Below are positions 1 to 10,142 of a stretch of 10,142 bases of DNA, one piece after another. This DNA comes from Phoronis ovalis (lineage: Eukaryota; Phoronida; Phoronidae). Location of the stretch: positions 1 through 10,142 of the forward strand of contig JAOXYB010067334.1 in NCBI GenBank assembly GCA_028565635.1, read 5' to 3'. The notes below the pieces were generated by a model, which did no database searches, was not told the DNA's origin, and worked only from the letters and a program-made list of their open reading frames with translations. The position numbers and the translations under genes are program-made. The first letter of the stretch is position 1, and every line of letters starts with the position of its first letter.

Positions 1-7601
<7,601 letters not shown>

Positions 7602-7645
7602 GTAAGTGTGACCTTTGATTACTTCTGGAGTGACTTTTTTCCCAG

Positions 7646-7711
7646 ATTCATCAACAAGACCAAAATATGCATTTGTACCAGACATCATGCAATCGTACAT
7701 AATTTATAAAC
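7646..7711 (+). CDS. Possible short terminal exon of the helicase
   Basis: If the donor at 7602 pairs with the acceptor TTTTTTCCCAG ending at 7645, the joined frame continues NSSTRPKYAFVPDIMQSYII and then YKP to a TAG ending about 7711. The intron would be only 44 nt, far shorter than every other intron here. The RPKYAF run is loosely like the KPSYAFS end that I recall for vertebrate BLM, which is weak evidence. The alternative is that this is simply 3' UTR. Confidence 0.25.
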
Positions 7712-8368
7712 CCTAGCCAGTGTATCTACTCAGGTGTATCTGGTAAGGTAGCTACTTGACAGTGATATAGACTTCCACTGCTGTGCGTCGTTATTTTGCG
7801 TAACACTTTCTTTGTTTCACAATAATAGCTTCATATTCAGTACAGAGTAAGTACTGGTCAGAATACAGGTAGCATATAATTGCTATCTTGATTATTTTGA
7901 AAGTGTTTTAAATGACCTTAAAATGGGTTAAACATCCATCCTAATCTTTGACATTTTTGTCAGTCAAGCTATTTTTGTTCATCACTTGGAAAACTGAGAA
8001 GGTAATTGAAGGCCATAATACAGGTCAATTTTGATTTTGATCAATTTCAGTATGGTCAACAGGTGTCCAAGTCAGATATTTTAATATTTAAAAGTAATTT
8101 AAATATGTTACTGGGTAGTTCCTTGTTGTTTTAAAGGAAAGTTTTAATTTTATGTTCATAACCTGTTATTTGTTTTGTATTATACACTATTTTTACTGAA
8201 AATTAGACCTATTCTTCTATATCTTCCTGATGGATGTTTTGATTAGGTTTCAAATATCGAGTGCATGCAATACCACAGAAATAGTAGCAGATACCCCATT
8301 TTTAAATTTTTGAAAGATTAGAAAGCATTACTTCTTAAGTTATTTGTTTGTAGCACTAGAAATGCAAT

Positions 8369-8374
8369 TTTATT
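8369..8374 (-). terminator. Candidate poly(A) signal of the PHYHIP-like gene
   Basis: TTTATT on the + strand reads AATAAA on the - strand, about 250 nt past the stop codon of the - strand gene. It is the first canonical signal I find downstream of that stop. Use is inferred from position only. Confidence 0.45.
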
Positions 8375-8557
8375 TTGACTATTTCACGCTTTATGGGATA
8401 GTGATTTAGCCCACACATAAATCTACTGCCAAACCTAGGAAACTGCAGTTACAAAGGGTCTTGTAACCATGTTCTCCATGTGTGTGAACCATTGTCGTTG
8501 CACAATCAAACAGTGTGTGTATCAAAATTCTTTTACAATTTAAAAACATTAAAAGCA

Positions 8558-8563
8558 AATAAA
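8558..8563 (+). terminator. Candidate poly(A) signal of the helicase gene
   Basis: AATAAA, with an ATTAAA just before it (8548-8553) and a T/G-rich stretch after it (CTTGGCATTTGTCTTAG). It is the first canonical signal I find on this strand after the last helicase exon, about 940 nt downstream. Use is inferred. Confidence 0.4.
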
Positions 8564-8623
8564 ATCATTAGACAATCTTCAACTGCTTGGCATTTGTCTT
8601 AGTAATCTTAGAGGATTATTTAA

Positions 8624-9342
8624 CTAGGCAGGGATCTGAACTAGAGACAAACTGTTAGCATCCGGCAATTGACAAATGCTGCAACAAAGAGATTTAGGTC
8701 TTCCATTGTGTCTCCGTGTTAGACATGATACATCTTCAAATTCTAATTTTCTACACTGTTTTAATTCCTGTAAGTTAATATCCTCAGCATACAGTATTTC
8801 CACCCATACATTTGTGGAAACACTGAACTCTCCATCTGGCTGCCTATATAAAAATCTATTGTTATTCAAGTCTAGTGCAAGCAAACGATCATTACAAAAA
8901 TTATCAGCTTCTGATGATTCTTCTGTTACCACAAGAGTAACCCAGTGAGCTGAATAACCAGACATGCAATAGAAATCTGCAAAGTATAAATTTGTTTTGC
9001 AACTCGCTAATAAATCGTTCGCTTTGATCTTCATACGACAGTTTCCAAAAAGTGATGGTTGTTTTGGTTGTTTAAACGTTGCAGAAAATGGATTTATTTC
9101 AACACACGCTCCAAAAAACAAGCCTTCCAGCTCACCATTTATACAGTTAGCTGGGTCACCATTTCTGTCTTTGATATACTTTGTCATGGTTCCTGTTGTT
9201 TCAAAAATATCATCATAATATTCCTTTGTTTTGTCTCTGTATAACCATGTACATGGAAAAAAAATTGGACGTGTTTTGGATCTTCTATTATGATGTTGCT
9301 CTGCGATTTGTAGTAGTTCTTTAAGGTGCAGTTTGCTGTATT
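8624..9342 (-). CDS. PHYHIP/PHYHIPL-like protein, last coding exon
   Basis: The exon begins at 9342, after the acceptor TTTTTACAG (9351-9343 on this strand), two bases into an upstream-split codon, and runs 238 codons to a TAG at 8626-8624. It reads YSKLHLKELLQIAEQ early on, then FFPCTWLYRDKTKEYYDDIF, the conserved pair NGELEGLFFG and TNLYFADFYCM, and later VWVEILYAEDINLQEL. These match the C-terminal region of phytanoyl-CoA hydroxylase-interacting proteins, where vertebrate members have LYFADFYCMYTAYHY and LEIIYT. The cellular role of the family is poorly known: PHYHIP was named for binding phytanoyl-CoA hydroxylase and is brain-enriched in mammals. The methionine at 9187 is internal, not the start. 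Compared with the vertebrate proteins, the end carries extra residues after the CSIC segment. The fibronectin type III domain of the family must lie on upstream exons beyond the window. Confidence 0.85.
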
Positions 9343-10066
9343 CTGTAAAAATACATGAATGTTTTCAAATCTTGATGCTTTCTATAAAAATTATTTTGAT
9401 TGTAAATTAAAACCTGGCTGTTTGGCTATTTGAGAAGAAATTGTTATTAATTTCAAATGTTTAGCATTCTTGTTATTTACTTTTTTGGCTTTCGTTATAA
9501 TGAAATTTTTTCTAGATAAAGTAGATACTTTCAGGTTAAAAATTTCACAAATTGAGACTGGTAATTTTTTTTTAAATTGAAGTTTGGGAAATATGATTTT
9601 GACTGATTTAAGCAAAGCCTAATTTTGTATTTGAGGAAATGCTCCACAATATTTTTTTCAATGGCTTTTACCTGATAAGAATTTGATGTAGTGCTTGACT
9701 TGAGGTAATGTGTAATTGTCTGAAAGCATGTAGCAATGGGGGAATTGTGAATATCCAAACTTAATGAAAAATTATCAAAGTTAAACACATGTTGTATAAA
9801 GTACAGACTTGTCAATGGCATTCTCTCATATTTAAAAAAAATCTTATGATTTGTAATAAATGAAAAGATAGACAGACCAAAGTATACATATTTTGAAAGT
9901 ATAAAACTTTTTAAATTTGTAATATGTTTTTCTTTGAGTAAATCATGTGACCTGTACAGATACCATTTTGGGTAAAAATGTTTTTGAAATCATATGCAAA
10001 ATTCAAAAGAATATAATATAAAAAACACTAAAGGTATTTAATTGAAATTTTGAACTAATATTTACC

Positions 10067-10142
<76 letters not shown>
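9343..10142 (-). other. Upstream intron of the PHYHIP-like gene
   Basis: Very AT-rich sequence on the 5' side of the last PHYHIP-like exon. Open frames of 74-96 codons on the - strand (9391-9821) have a composition expected of AT-rich DNA and no family resemblance. I see no further exon. The far end is a microsatellite, listed separately. Confidence 0.6.
10067..10142. repeat. Compound (AT)n(GT)n microsatellite
   Basis: About ten AT units from 10067 to 10086 are followed by a GT/TG tract from 10087 to about 10136, interrupted once by a TTG near 10108-10110. The sequence then returns to TATATG at the window edge. The tract may continue outside the window. Confidence 0.95.

Larger units (their letters stand above)
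7602..8623. other. Region between the convergent genes: 3' UTRs and/or last helicase exon
   Basis: About 1 kb with no long open frame and no clearly recognised exon. A candidate short final helicase exon at 7646-7711 follows TTTTTTCCCAG and is discussed in the findings. Two canonical poly(A) signals are visible, one for each strand. The lysine/arginine-rich nuclear-localisation tail of vertebrate BLM is not seen here in any frame I checked. Confidence 0.6.

Noticed and set aside
7967-8018. A possible exon after TTTTTGTCAG, ending before GTAATT
   Set aside because: It joins in phase and would encode about 13 residues (IKLFLFITWKTEK), but it is hydrophobic and unlike any BLM tail, so the splice signals alone do not support it.
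8676-9244. Open frames on the + strand opposite the PHYHIP-like exon
   Set aside because: They are antisense shadows of a well-supported exon and have no recognisable domain.
9391-9821. Open frames of 74 and 96 codons on the - strand upstream of the PHYHIP-like exon
   Set aside because: Composition is Lys/Asn/Phe/Ser-rich as expected from AT-rich DNA, they overlap each other, and neither resembles the fibronectin type III part of the PHYHIP family.

Overview
This is a eukaryotic nuclear window. It is AT-rich, its coding sequence is broken by many GT-AG introns, and it carries eukaryote-type repeats. It looks like an invertebrate animal: the two genes belong to animal families, the introns are mostly 170-850 bp, and one holds a Helitron-like element. 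I cannot fix the phylum. A mollusc or other lophotrochozoan is a guess based on general style only.

Positions 560-7601 (+ strand) hold thirteen consecutive exons of a RecQ-family helicase, best matched to the Bloom syndrome protein BLM. Joined in phase, they give about 686 codons without a stop. In order they cover the end of the N-terminal region, both helicase lobes with all the standard motifs, the zinc-binding and winged-helix parts of the RQC domain, and the HRDC domain. The N-terminal exons lie before the window. The usual basic tail after the HRDC domain is not visible: either the protein stops just after HRDC, or it ends in a short exon, possibly after a 44-nt intron.

Positions 8624-9342 (- strand) hold the last coding exon of a phytanoyl-CoA hydroxylase-interacting protein-like gene (PHYHIP/PHYHIPL family), with its upstream exons beyond the right edge. 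The two genes converge, and their candidate poly(A) signals lie past each other, so their 3' ends may overlap. I see no functional link between them.

Non-coding content: intron 3 holds a foldback, MITE-like inverted repeat (about 1931-2118). Intron 11 holds an 18-bp tandem repeat (6216-6269) followed by a compact non-autonomous Helitron-like element (6304-6591) with a 3' hairpin and CTAG end. Intron 9 holds an unassigned less AT-rich patch. The right edge is an (AT)n(GT)n microsatellite. No RNA gene, CRISPR array or prokaryotic feature was found. The helicase is a well-known system, so the points worth a second look are the intronic elements, the missing C-terminal tail and the convergent 3' ends.
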